Source: Stutzerimonas stutzeri (GTDB lineage: Bacteria > Pseudomonadota > Gammaproteobacteria > Pseudomonadales > Pseudomonadaceae). Taken from it: DNA of 64,000 bases. The notes beneath the pieces are model-generated. The model saw only the letters and a program-made list of their open reading frames with translations, made no database searches and had not been told where the DNA came from. The stretch lies in NCBI GenBank assembly GCA_019056435.1, contig CP077644.1, positions 1 through 64,000 of the forward strand, given 5' to 3'. Positions 41,279 to 50,527 of this stretch are shown one piece after another. Every line of letters begins with the position of its first letter. Within the stretch, counting starts at the first letter, position 1. A program made the translations under genes and the position numbers.

Positions 41279-42714
41279 TTATATTAATCGTTCAATATTC
41301 ATAATAGCTGTTCTTGATAGTGACTTCTTTTCTTCTTCAAGCAATACATTATGCCAACTATCTTCAAGATTTTTGAGGGTTGGTTTTTCAACCTTATTGT
41401 TCTTTTCTAAATCGTGTAATGGATGAACTGTTTTTTCGGGATCAAAGTGACCGCTAATCAATGGCTGATCTGGTAATGCAATCGTGTAAACGACAAGCGC
41501 GTCGTCATTGAAGTCATGATTGTTGGCGACACCGAATGATTGGAACCCGAATCCTTTATCGTGAATATACATGAGCGGCTCATCGATACGATTCACCTTC
41601 AGGTTCGTCTCGAGGGTCGCTTTTGCGTTCAGATAAGGCTCTACTTCCTCGGGGGAACACACTTTGTACGGCATGCACTCGTTCATAGAGACTGAGGTCA
41701 GCGTCTTTCCATCCCATACGCTGATTCAGTTGCTCGAAGTATTCTAGTGGAGTCTGTTCCTTCTCGTGCTTTAAAGTGTGTACCTTTTCTAAGTGTGACT
41801 CGATATGGTTGAGGAAAGCCGCGGATGTCTGGTGAACCTCCTGCAACAACTTTTCCTTGTCGAGGAGTTCCTTGTCTTTTGTCCAACCGGCCAAGTAAGA
41901 GAGCGAGAAATCGTCTGTCGGGAACCCGAGTTGATGTGAGACGACATAGGCGACCATCTCGGCTTGGAACTCTTTCTCGGGTGCCGTGAGCGGTTTGTCC
42001 CGTTCGAGATTCCGCTCTTGGTTGTGCAGCTCCGAATGGGCGAGCTCGTGGATCAGGACGCTGATGTCCTCGATGGATGTGTTCCGCGGGTTCAAGGCGA
42101 TCGCATGTAGCTCCGGATAGTAACAGCCCTTCGCCGTCCCGATTTCGTCGAGCGGTTCCTCCAATAGCGTCACATTCCGGGCATCCGCGAGCGTCGTCAA
42201 GGCGTCACGGATGTCTTGTTCGTTCTCGAGCCCGCCGTCTCGGTGATACCGTTTGAAGATGTCCGAGACCTCGATTCCTTTTTCACGCGCATCGGTCTGC
42301 GTGTACTCGAACACGTGACCAATCTTGAAGTACATCATCTTGCGTGACGGGATGCGCCCTTGTTTCACACCGTCCTTGATCGGCTTCGGTGCCTTGCTGA
42401 GCGGTACCCATTCATCTTTGTGCAAGGCGTACGTCACTGGACTTGGGACGAATACCTTGATGCCACGCTCACCTTTTTGGACCTGTGCGCCTTGCTTCTC
42501 CCAGAACGGGTAAGAGCCGACCGCGACCGCGCCGGGGAACTGGGACTCGACAAGATCGCGTTCCGCATCGAGTATTGATGGAACTTGCCGAGGAACTGCA
42601 GGTGTTCTCGAATTTTTCTGGGCTCTCGAAGTAGCTGTCGATCTGTTTTTCCATTTGTTCGGTCAAGACCTCGAGCTCGGCTTTCCGTTCTTCGTTCGTC
42701 TTCATCTTGGCCAT
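41279..42714 (-). CDS. ArdC/LtrC-like antirestriction protein with zinc metallopeptidase domain (frameshifted)
   Basis: The N-terminal domain reads QFLGKFHQYSMRNAILVESQ and GAQVQKGERGIKVFVP after correcting indels near 42600 and 42460, the ssDNA-binding module of ArdC/LtrC proteins. ISVLIHELAHSELHNQE is the HExxH metallopeptidase motif (ImmA/IrrE type), with FQAEMVAYVVSHQLG downstream. The C-terminus ends near MNIERLI after a frame change near 41660. About 478 residues. Such proteins protect incoming plasmid DNA from restriction; the place at the end of the transfer operon fits early expression after transfer. Confidence 0.8.
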
Positions 42715-42718
42715 CGTG

Positions 42719-43457
42719 TCAGACTCCTTCCTTCAACAAGTCGGTGACAGATTCATCAGTGTCCACAAATTCGTTCAGTTCACGTTCAAGTTGTGGCGAC
42801 GTTTCCGAATGTCGAGTAACAGCTGTGTCCGCTCGAAATTGACGGGAAGCATGACAATCTCGTCTTGCGCGATAGCAGTTAAAAGTTGGTGCTCGGAAAC
42901 GGACACCGGGATGTCGTACCGTTTTCCATAGATGAGGACCGTGACGGTATCGGTCTGAAGTGTCAACAGTTGTCCCATCGTGAAGGGACGGTCAAGTGGT
43001 CGCATAGGATTCATCCTCTCGAAAGTTAAAGTGTCCTTCTTCTGTTTTTGGTGCTCAATGCGCTCCTGGACGACATGTTCCGCCGTATCGAGGAACGTCG
43101 GTTTGAACTGGTCGGTCGTCATGATGTCCTCGATGCCCTCGGTCTGCATGAGTGCCTGCAGGAGCTCTGTCAGGATCGACCGTGACGGTCAGAGCGGTTC
43201 GCGGCGAGTCGGATCCGCTCGAGTTCCGTCGACACCTGCTTGTTCATTAACTCCTCTATACGATGAGAGACCTGCGTGCTGATCGAGCGGGTAAGGAACT
43301 GCATGTCCCACTTCTCGTCGGCCAGTTTTCTACGTTCTTCTGCGATATGGTCGATGACCTGACCGAGATGGCCGAAACGTTTGTCGTCGGCGAACTCCTC
43401 CAAATACGCGACCGTCTCCGGCTTTAATCTAAGACGGATCTGTCTCAACTCTTCCAT
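42719..43457 (-). CDS. Conjugation-associated protein, unknown family (frameshifted)
   Basis: Start at 43457 with GGGAGG upstream. MEELRQIRLRLKPETVAYLEEF, then GHLGQVIDHIAEERRK, resembles a ribbon-helix-helix-type N-terminus. Frame changes near 43175 and 42780 link it to RPFTMGQLLTLQTDTVTVLIYG and a C-terminus ending LLKEGV. About 246 residues. It sits between the relaxase and the antirestriction gene, so a relaxosome or regulatory role is likely but unproven. Confidence 0.55.
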
Positions 43458-43466
43458 CGTCCTCCC

Positions 43467-44619
43467 TCACTTTCCATATTCAATGTCCCGTTCCAACTGT
43501 TCGAAAGCACGTTGGTTCTTCAAATGTTCGAATTCGTCGTTCATATGCCGCTCGATCCGGTAGAGTGATTCGTTGAATATCTTTGTTGGTTGAATGCGCG
43601 TCGGACCGGATGTTTTGGGGCTATATTTTTCTCAAACGTCGCCTGTTCTTTTGACAAGTCTCGCATCTCGGAAAGGATGGCGTTTCCCATCCGGGTGTAG
43701 AGGTCCTGTCGCTTTGTCGTCCGGTACCGCTCAGCCTTCTCCCGTGTCGCCGTAGCTACGACGATGAAACGACACTTCCTGTTCGAGCCGCTCGTTGAAG
43801 GCTTGAAACGCTGATTTGAAATGAATGTCGATATAACAGTCAGTCAGACGGTCGAGCGATTCACGGAGCGGCTGCATCCCGTTCATGTTGTAGCGCCATT
43901 GACGTTTGTCTTCCGGCAACCGCTCATAGATGTCCTTGAACTGACGGACGAGTTCGGGATGCAGGACACGGTTCGGGAGCGTTGGAATTTTCCGGTTCCG
44001 TTTATGGGCGACCAGTTCGTCTCTTATGAACGCGTTCAGTTTCTCCTGTTCTTTCGTCCGGTCAGCGAGGGAATGGATGACCTTCGACTTCATCAGCTCG
44101 ATCGATTTCGGTTTTCGTTTGCCGCGCTCGCGCACATGACTCGTCTCGACGATGGCGACATGCACGTGGATATTGTCGGTGTTGTAATGGACGGCACCGG
44201 TCCAATAGGCATGGACCATCTTCTCTTTTGGAGCATCGCCTCGACCGCGTTCCGTGTCGCCTGAATCAACCGTTTCTCGTCGACGAGGTCGTCGTGGAGT
44301 ACACCGGTCTCGCGTAGCCAAGCGTTGTCGAACGAGATGACGTCCTGCCAGAGGATGCTCCCGTTCTCTTGCGCTTGCTTGAAGATGTCGCGAACTGCGC
44401 GACGCTTTTCGTCGTTCAACCGGTCGTCCTCGCGTGTGAACAGACCGCTCGATTTCGTCTCGTCTTCCATGTAATCATGGTACGTCTCGAACTGTTCACG
44501 GCTGTCTTTCGCGTCCGGCCGATTGATGTAGTCGAGGTACGTCTGTAGCGACGCGATTTCTTTTTTGTGCCCAGAACTTTGAACTTCGATTTGATGACGA
44601 CGCCTGGCGTCTCACGCAT
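43467..44619 (-). CDS. Relaxase, MobP type (frameshifted)
   Basis: Nicks oriT and leads the strand into the recipient. MRETPGVVIKSKFKVLGTKK is the N-terminus, with a Tyr-rich stretch after correction (SLQTYLDYINRPDAK). AYWTGAVHYNTDNIHVHVAIVE holds the H-x-H-x(4)-E metal site of MobP relaxases. Frame changes near 44560, 44230 and 43580. About 384 residues, ending LERDIEYGK. The start overlaps the small RHH gene by 8 bp, as expected for relaxase and accessory pairs. Confidence 0.8.
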
Positions 44620-44863
44620 CCTGCATCACCTCGTTCAACAACCGGGTCACCTCGGCGAGCTCGTCCGCGCTCCGTTTCAGGTGGAGCGTGTTCGCCTCGA
44701 GCTGTCGTTCGAGGCGCTCGACCTGCGTCGATTGGATGCCGTTCGCGCACCAGGAGGCGAGTAGTTCTTTCAAATATTGTTGCCGGGAGCGGTTGTGTTC
44801 CTTTGCCCATTCATCGATTTGCTTCACGATGACGGGGTCAATTTCGCGGAGTAACAGATCCAT
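44612..44863 (-). CDS. RHH-type relaxosome accessory protein
   Basis: The start at 44863 (MDLLLREIDPVIVKQIDEWAK) is preferred over longer readings because AAAGGTGG lies just upstream and because the upstream frame crosses the repeats of the oriT region. NRSRQQYLKELLASW completes a ribbon-helix-helix pattern and LKRSADELAEVTRLLNEVM a helical tail. 83 residues. It probably binds oriT repeats and recruits the relaxase. Confidence 0.75.
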   Translation of the reverse strand: MDLLLREIDPVIVKQIDEWAKEHNRSRQQYLKELLASWCANGIQSTQVERLERQLEANTLHLKRSADELAEVTRLLNEVMQDA

Positions 44864-44938
44864 CTGCTTGACCACCTTTCTAAAGGCTGTATATTGCCAA
44901 TGTCCTAAAAATACGTTCAAAGAGCATAAGGGGAAACT

Positions 44939-45053
44939 GCTATCACTTGTCGTGATAGCCCAGGCAGAGCCTGGGGTTTCCGTGATATCACCAAAAGTCC
45001 GAAAACGGCACGAAATGTGCCAGTGAAACCAGCGATTTGGCACGAAATGTGCC
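44939..45053. other. Putative origin of transfer (oriT)
   Basis: A cluster of structures lies directly upstream of the relaxase operon: GCTATCAC/GTGATAGC (44939-44959), CCCAGGC/GCCTGGG (44959-44975), palindrome GTGATATCAC (44982-44991), and two identical repeats GGCACGAAATGTGCC at 45007 and 45039, 32 bp apart. Hairpins plus phased repeats beside relaxase and RHH genes are the usual make-up of oriT. The nick site cannot be assigned from sequence alone. Confidence 0.65.
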
Positions 45054-45898
45054 ACTTAAATCGATAGTTCCCCGGAGCCGGACGCGCAATTTGTCGTGCT
45101 TTTCTTCGAGCGCTTGGACCGACTGTTCGAGCTTTTCAAGTTCTAGTGTGAGCTCGTCACGCTTCCGGCCGAGGTCGAAGATCTCGTTCTCCTGTTCGAC
45201 CTGTTCGTCGAGCGAGAGGTAGGGAGTTCTCCTTCGAGCGCCTCTTTGTCACGGTCGAGTCGCTTGATTCAGTTGCCGCTGCGCCTCGACCGATTGTTGC
45301 GCCGTTTCCACCTGTCGTTCGGTCTCCGCGAGCTCATCCTCGACGAATAGTCTCGTGAAAGTTGTCTCGTCAGATGAGGTATGGTTCGCCTGTTCGATGG
45401 TCCGGCGGTCGGCATAGAGGGATGTCAAAAGACTGTTCTCTCGTTCCTCGGGTGTGAGTGCGTCGATTGATTGTGACTCATCCAATCCGTAGATTCGGAC
45501 GGCGAGCTGGTCGAAGTCGTTCGGCACGTCCTTCAATTCGAGCACGTACTGATTGTTCCGTTCATACAGCGATGTGACTTCCTTCTCGGAATCAGGACGT
45601 GCCTTATAGACGTAGCGGAAGAGATGATCGTTCGTGTTACCTGGTGCTTCATCGAGTGAGAGTCGAACGCGCATTGTCTTCGTCTTCGTATCGTAACTAG
45701 ACGCGTGGAGCGTCACGGTCTCCCCGTTCGGGGAGTCGGATTGCCTCGTTGATCGGCGTCTCATTGACCGGTGCCTCTTCAGCAAAGAAGAACGACGAAG
45801 TACCGAAAAAAGAGGAAGCCGATGACAAAGAATACGCCGAGTCCGAGGTAGAACCGGGAGACGTTCTGGGTGAGACGCCGTCGCGTTTGTCGTCGCAT
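44988..45898 (-). CDS. Membrane-anchored coiled-coil protein of the transfer locus (frameshifted)
   Basis: Start at 45898 with AAGGAGGGG upstream. MRRQTRRRLTQNVSRFYLGL leads into a transmembrane segment (GVFFVIGFLFFRYFVV), then after a frame change near 45785 an extracellular or periplasm-like domain (DTKTKTMRVRLSLDEAPGN, DFDQLAVRIYGLDES) and a long coiled coil (ELAETERQVETAQQSVEAQ, LELEKLEQSVQALEEKHDK). More indels near 45255 and 45220. The last residues run into the oriT repeats, so the true stop may be the TAA near 45056 in another frame. Function unknown. Confidence 0.6.
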
Positions 45899-46477
45899 CT
45901 AGATCCCCTCCTTCCGGTGTCGATCTTCCATTTCGGTGACGACCAAACGTCCTTCGATAGACTCGAACGTCAGGGCCAACAGTTCTTGCGTCGTCTCTTC
46001 ATAACCCGTCTCGGCGATCAACATGTCTTGTTCGAATCGTACGAGGCAATCTTCTCCGAGACAGAAGGGAACACCTCGATGTCGCGGACGGTCGTCTCGA
46101 ACGTGCCGACGTCGGCGCCGTCAGCGGCAAAAGAGCGTGGCCGCGAGTTCTTCCGACATGACGTCCTTCGCCTGTCGTTTCTGGGTGGTGTAACTGTCTT
46201 TCGTGACGGTGAAGGCGTACTCGACGAAGCGCGTCGCGCGTGTCGTCAGCTCCTCCATTCGTTCCGTCTCTGTCGATGTGACGACTGGTTCAGTGTCTGA
46301 CGACGACTCTCCGGAGGCCGCCGATTCAGAGTGAGTGACGCTCTCATTTTCTGTCTCACTCGCGGCTGAAGTACTCGTGACAGCCATCACTTGTTGATAG
46401 AAAAAGACGTTCGCTGCGATCGAAATCAGGAGCAGTACCCCGAACAGATACGCGAGGTGACGTGCGGTGAAGTTCAT
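45899..46477 (-). CDS. VirB8-like conjugation protein (frameshifted)
   Basis: MNFTARHLAYLFGVLLLISIA is a single transmembrane anchor, followed by a Ser/Thr/Glu-rich linker and a domain VEYAFTVTKDSYTTQKRQAKD, LAATLFAADGADVGTFETTV, LLALTFESIEGRLVVTEME. One membrane anchor plus a domain of this length and layout matches VirB8/TcpC-like (NTF2-fold) subunits. Frame changes near 46125 and 46020. About 192 residues. Its stop abuts the next gene. Fold assignment is inference. Confidence 0.55.
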
Positions 46478-46507
46478 TCTTCCTCCTCCTTTTCATACAT
46501 GCATGAC

Positions 46508-47615
46508 TTATAATCCGAAGACCGGGGCGGGATCGATATGACCGGACCATTCAGCCGTCTTGATCTCGAAGTGCAGATGGTTCCCGCTCGATCGGCCGGT
46601 CGTGCCGCAGTACCCGAGCGCTTGCCCAGCGTCGATCTGTTGACCCGTTTGGACGCCAAGACGACTCAGGTGCGCATACGCCGTAATGTAATTGTCGTGC
46701 TGGACCTGGACGAGATTGCCGTATGGTCCGCGGTTCCCGCTATAGATGACGGTGCCGCTCTTGACCGCGTGGATCGTGTCGGACGGGGTGCAACTGAAGT
46801 CGATACCGGTGTGGTTGTCCCGTTGTCCGAAGACGACGCGCCACCCGAAACGCGATGTCACGTTGAGCGGGATGGCGAGCGGAGAACGTAACCCCGACAA
46901 CAGTTCTTTCGTGATAATCCCATCGGCGACGGCGACCGGCGCGAGGTATTTCAACACCGCGTCGACGTATTCGATGTCCCCGTAACAGGCGCCGTGCTGG
47001 ACCGCACTCGGGCGATGACAACGATAGATACCGGTGTGTTTCACGCGTTGGTACATCATTTGGGAGAACGAGATGGCGAGCTCTTTCGAGTACCGTCCTC
47101 CGTTCTGTTGCACATAGTCAATAAAGCCGCCGCCGAAGTTGTAACTCTGTAGCGTGAGTCGCGACGTCACGGTTCGCCCGTTCGAAGACGGAGGCGAAAT
47201 GTTCGACGCCGTAGACGATGCTCTCCTCGGGGGAGGTGATGCATCCAATGCGTCCACACTTCGATTCGCTCGCCTGCATCGGATCGTTCCCGCGTCCGCC
47301 GCTCTCCTGCATCATGAGCGCGAGTACGAGGTTCGTTTGTTCGGCCAGTCCGTGCTTCGACAGTTCCGATTCGACCAAGGCTCGATATTGGAGCACCTGG
47401 TCGCTCACTTGAAGACCGCCCGCCGTGTCGAACGTGACGTCGGTCGGTAGTTCGTTCTGGACACCTGTGAGCGTGTCGAGGATGCCGACGACGAGGATGA
47501 CAAGGAACAAGACGAGTGCCGCGATGCCGAGCAGGATGAGTCGCCACTTGAGCGTCGCGAGCCGCCATTTCGCTGTGATGGCGAAGCGCGCCGTCCGTTT
47601 CGCGGCCTCCCACAT
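46508..47615 (-). CDS. Bifunctional lysozyme-like / M23 peptidase wall hydrolase (frameshifted)
   Basis: A transmembrane anchor (LILLGIAALVLFLVILVVG) is followed by a lysozyme-like domain with LALMMQESGGRGNDPMQASE, where the Glu is catalytic. The C-terminal M23 domain has NHTGIDFSCTPSD and HLHFEIKTAEWSG with the H-x-H and H-x(3)-D zinc ligands, within GTVIYSGNRGPYGNLVQVQH. A frame change near 47170. About 369 residues. It opens the wall for the transfer channel (VirB1 role). The start overlaps the virB4 stop. Confidence 0.88.
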
Positions 47616-49567
47616 CAGGCACCTCCACCGAACAAGGCGAGCTCCTCGGGTGCGACATCGACGTCAAAGATGAGGTTCTGCACGCCCGAGATGCTGAGGA
47701 CGACGCGTCCGGTCTCGAGCGAGGGGATGATGCGCATCTCGGAATTTGAGAGTTGGCCATCAAACACCGTCTGGACGATCGGGATGCTCTCCGCGTCCTG
47801 CTCGCCGATAATCTTGTATTGCGTCAATTGGAAGAGCGACTTGACGTTCTCGGCGTTCTCGGACTTCGATCCGGCCGGCACGAAGTCGGGTGATCAAGTG
47901 CGACACGAAGAAGATGCCGCCGAAATACTTGCGCGCCTCGCGCATACAACGTTGCAGATACAGGATGGCCGGTTGGGCGATGTCGCGCGTGTTGATCGAG
48001 TGGTGCGCCTCGTCGATGACGATGAGGTACTTGCATGCCTCCTCGGTCCGGAGCACACCCTGGTTATAGGCTTTCAGTTGACTCGAGCCGTTGGCAATCA
48101 TCCCGTCCCACAGCATGTTCATGAGCGAGAACACCTGCGCCTGGAATACCTCGTCCCTGAGGCTCGTCAGGTTTCTTAGCGGGAACGAGACGATGAGTTC
48201 CTCGTCGAACCGGTCGATCGAGGAGTGTCCGTCGAAGATGTTTCCATAGTTGTGGACGAGGTTCGTGACGGCGAGCTCGATGTTTTCGAGACGCCGCACC
48301 CGGTTCGGACTGATCGCTTCTTTGATCGAGGTGCGTGTGTCGTCCGTGTAGAGCTCGCGACGCACGAGTTTTAAGAAGTCGGAGAACGCCGGGTACCGGT
48401 TCGCCGGGTGTGTCGTGATGGGAAGCACGCCCTGTTCGTCCCAGAGTCCGTGCCGGACGTAAAGATCCCGGAGCAGGATTTCGAACTCGTTCGTCTCTTC
48501 CTGCGTCGCCGCCGGGTTGATGTAGTGATAGAACACGGCCATCTTTGACAGGTCGTTGCATGAACGAGAGCGCCTCGTTTGCACTGCCGTCGTTATTCGT
48601 CACGGTCTTATAGACATGGAGCGGATTGATGAGACCGGCCGACCCGTCGAGCGCGATTTCTTTCCCGCCGAGTTGCCGCACCAGGTCGGAGAACTCGCCC
48701 GTGACGTCGAGGATGCGATCTTGTTGCCCTTGATCGCCTGGTCGAGCACCGTCTTCTTGAGAAGTGTCGATTTCCCGGATCCCATCTTGCCGATCATGAG
48801 CGCGTTGTAGAACTTGCGTTGCTTGTCCTTGTGGAACAGGTCAAAGATGACGCTACCGTTCGTGTCGGTCGTCCCGTAATACGTGCCGGTCGCGTCCTGG
48901 AGCGACGTGAAGTGGAACGGATAGCCACCGGCGATGGAGAGGACGGGATCTCTTTCCCACGCCGTCGGTTCGGTAATTTCTGTTGCTGGTCATAGCTCGT
49001 GAACAAGCTTTGCCATTCCCATTCCTGTTCGTTCAGGAAGATCGTCGAGCGGAAGTTCCGAGCCTCGAGCTCCTCCATCACTTCCTGCACTTTCACCTCG
49101 AGCGCGTCGAGCGTCTTCGCCTTCACGTAGAGACGCAGATGCAGATATTTCATCGTCTCGCCCTGGGTGATCTGTTCGTAGAGCTCATTCAGTTCCTTAT
49201 ATGTCTCCCGGGCGTCGATGCGGTCGATATTGTCTTTGGCGTTCTCGAAGCGAGTGTTCTGTTCGGCCATCGACTTGTTGATGGTCTGGATGATTTCACG
49301 CTTGTCGGCCGTCCCGATGTCGAGCGTCGTCAGAACGCCCGGCATGTTCAGAATCGGTTCGAGCCAGTAGTCATAGACGAGCGACTGATATTTGTAGACA
49401 TGGAGGCAAGACAGATAGCCGTCCCCGAGCCGGACGAAGTTGGCGTCGAACTTAATGCCGCCCTGTGGCTGGATCTTGGCGATGACGTCGGGATTGTAAC
49501 CTTTCTCGATCTTGACGGTCTCCGGGTCCGATTGTTTGGATAACTTGTCACGCAGGCGCCGCCACAT
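47615..49567 (-). CDS. virB4: VirB4-family conjugation ATPase (frameshifted)
   Basis: Energises assembly of the transfer channel. ATG 49567 is preferred over GTG 49576 because AAAGGAG is 8 nt upstream. NALMIGKMGSGKSTLLKKTV is Walker A and CKYLIVIDEAHHSINTR Walker B; KYFGGIFFVSHLITR and the C-terminal LFQLTQYKIIGEQDAES follow. Frame changes near 48950, 48720, 48560 and 47890. About 650 residues, matching TrsE/VirB4 of Gram-positive systems. Confidence 0.9.
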
Positions 49568-49584
49568 GCGCGTCACTCCTTTCT

Positions 49585-50215
49585 TCAGGCGTCGAGTTGC
49601 GGTTTCGTGTTCGGGTTGTTCAGCTGATAGAGCACATGGACTTTCTGGTCGAGCGTCAGCTCGCGCATCGGGTTCGAGCGGCGGAGCAGTTTATAGAGGT
49701 GTGTCTTCCGTTCGCGTAGCGTCCGCTCGTCGTCGGCATAAAAAAAGAGGAGATAATCGCGATTGGTGCGATGCTCCTCGAGGTATTCGAGCTCCTGCTT
49801 TTTTCTTCAACAAGAAGGGCAGGTAGGCCGGTGTCTGATTTTGTCGAATCTGTCGCTCGATGCTGATCTTCTGCCGCTCGAGACTGAGTGGCGTGTTCAG
49901 TGGCACGACCTTGAGCGGGTGCGTGTACGCCTGCAGGAGATAGGCGAGGGAGAACACGTCATGGTCTTTTTCCTCCTCGTTCAGTGAATAGATGTCCTTC
50001 GAGGTGAGCTGGACCATGTCGAGATAGGTCCCGTCGCGCATCTCGAACGACTCGGTACCGGTGATGTCGACGACCGGCATCAGTTGGGCGACCGTCGGTT
50101 TGACGACGACCTTGTCTTTGACCTTCCGTTTCTCGACCACGTCCTGTTCGTCGAGCCAGGTGCCCGTAGGTCTCGGTCCCTGTAGCGTGTCTTCGATGAA
50201 CGCCATCTCACTCAC
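49585..50215 (-). CDS. TrsD-like conjugation protein (frameshifted)
   Basis: KPTVAQLMPVVDITGTESFEM, KDIYSLNEEEKDHDVFSLAY and RQNQTPAYLPFLLKKKQELE, then DYLLFFYADDERTLRERKTH after a frame change near 49800, resemble the TrsD/TraD proteins encoded next to the VirB4 ATPase in Gram-positive plasmids. About 210 residues. No catalytic motif. It overlaps the DUF5592 gene by 8 bp. Confidence 0.65.
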
Positions 50216-50507
50216 GTCCTTTCGTGTGCGCGTCGAGCGCGAGATAGGTGTCTTTCCGTTTGATGAGCGCGTAGTAGAGCGCGTGGACCATCCGCTTCTG
50301 CGGATTGGTCGCCGGCCGCAGTACCATAAACAGCCCGAAGACGACGAGGAAGACCGTGAACGGGATGTGTAGCGCGGACGGGATGAACGGGAGCGTCACG
50401 AGCCGGAGCACGATGAGCCCGACGAGGAACAGGAAGTCATGCAGATAGAGCATCTTGTTGATCTTCAGTTCGGTCGTGACCTCGTTTGGGATCCGGTATT
50501 TGCGCAT
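50208..50507 (-). CDS. DUF5592 membrane protein, VirB3-like
   Basis: Intact, 99 residues. MRKYRIPNEVTTELKINKML and two membrane segments (FLFLVGLIVLRLVTLPFIP, IPFTVFLVVFGLFMVL), then RPATNPQKRMVHALYYALIK, match the DUF5592 family of Gram-positive conjugation systems. VirB3 analogues lie next to VirB4 and form part of the inner-membrane complex. Confidence 0.8.
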   Translation of the reverse strand: MRKYRIPNEVTTELKINKMLYLHDFLFLVGLIVLRLVTLPFIPSALHIPFTVFLVVFGLFMVLRPATNPQKRMVHALYYALIKRKDTYLALDAHTKGRE

Positions 50508-50527
50508 GGGTCATCACTCCTTTTTCT

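Noticed and set aside
44864..45055. N-terminal extension of the RHH accessory protein through the oriT repeats
   Set aside because: A good ribosome site precedes the ATG at 44863 and the extension only translates the hairpins and repeats.
48983..49543. Plus-strand frames across the transfer locus
   Set aside because: They are shadows of VirB4, VirD4 and neighbours, whose ATPase motifs are on the minus strand.
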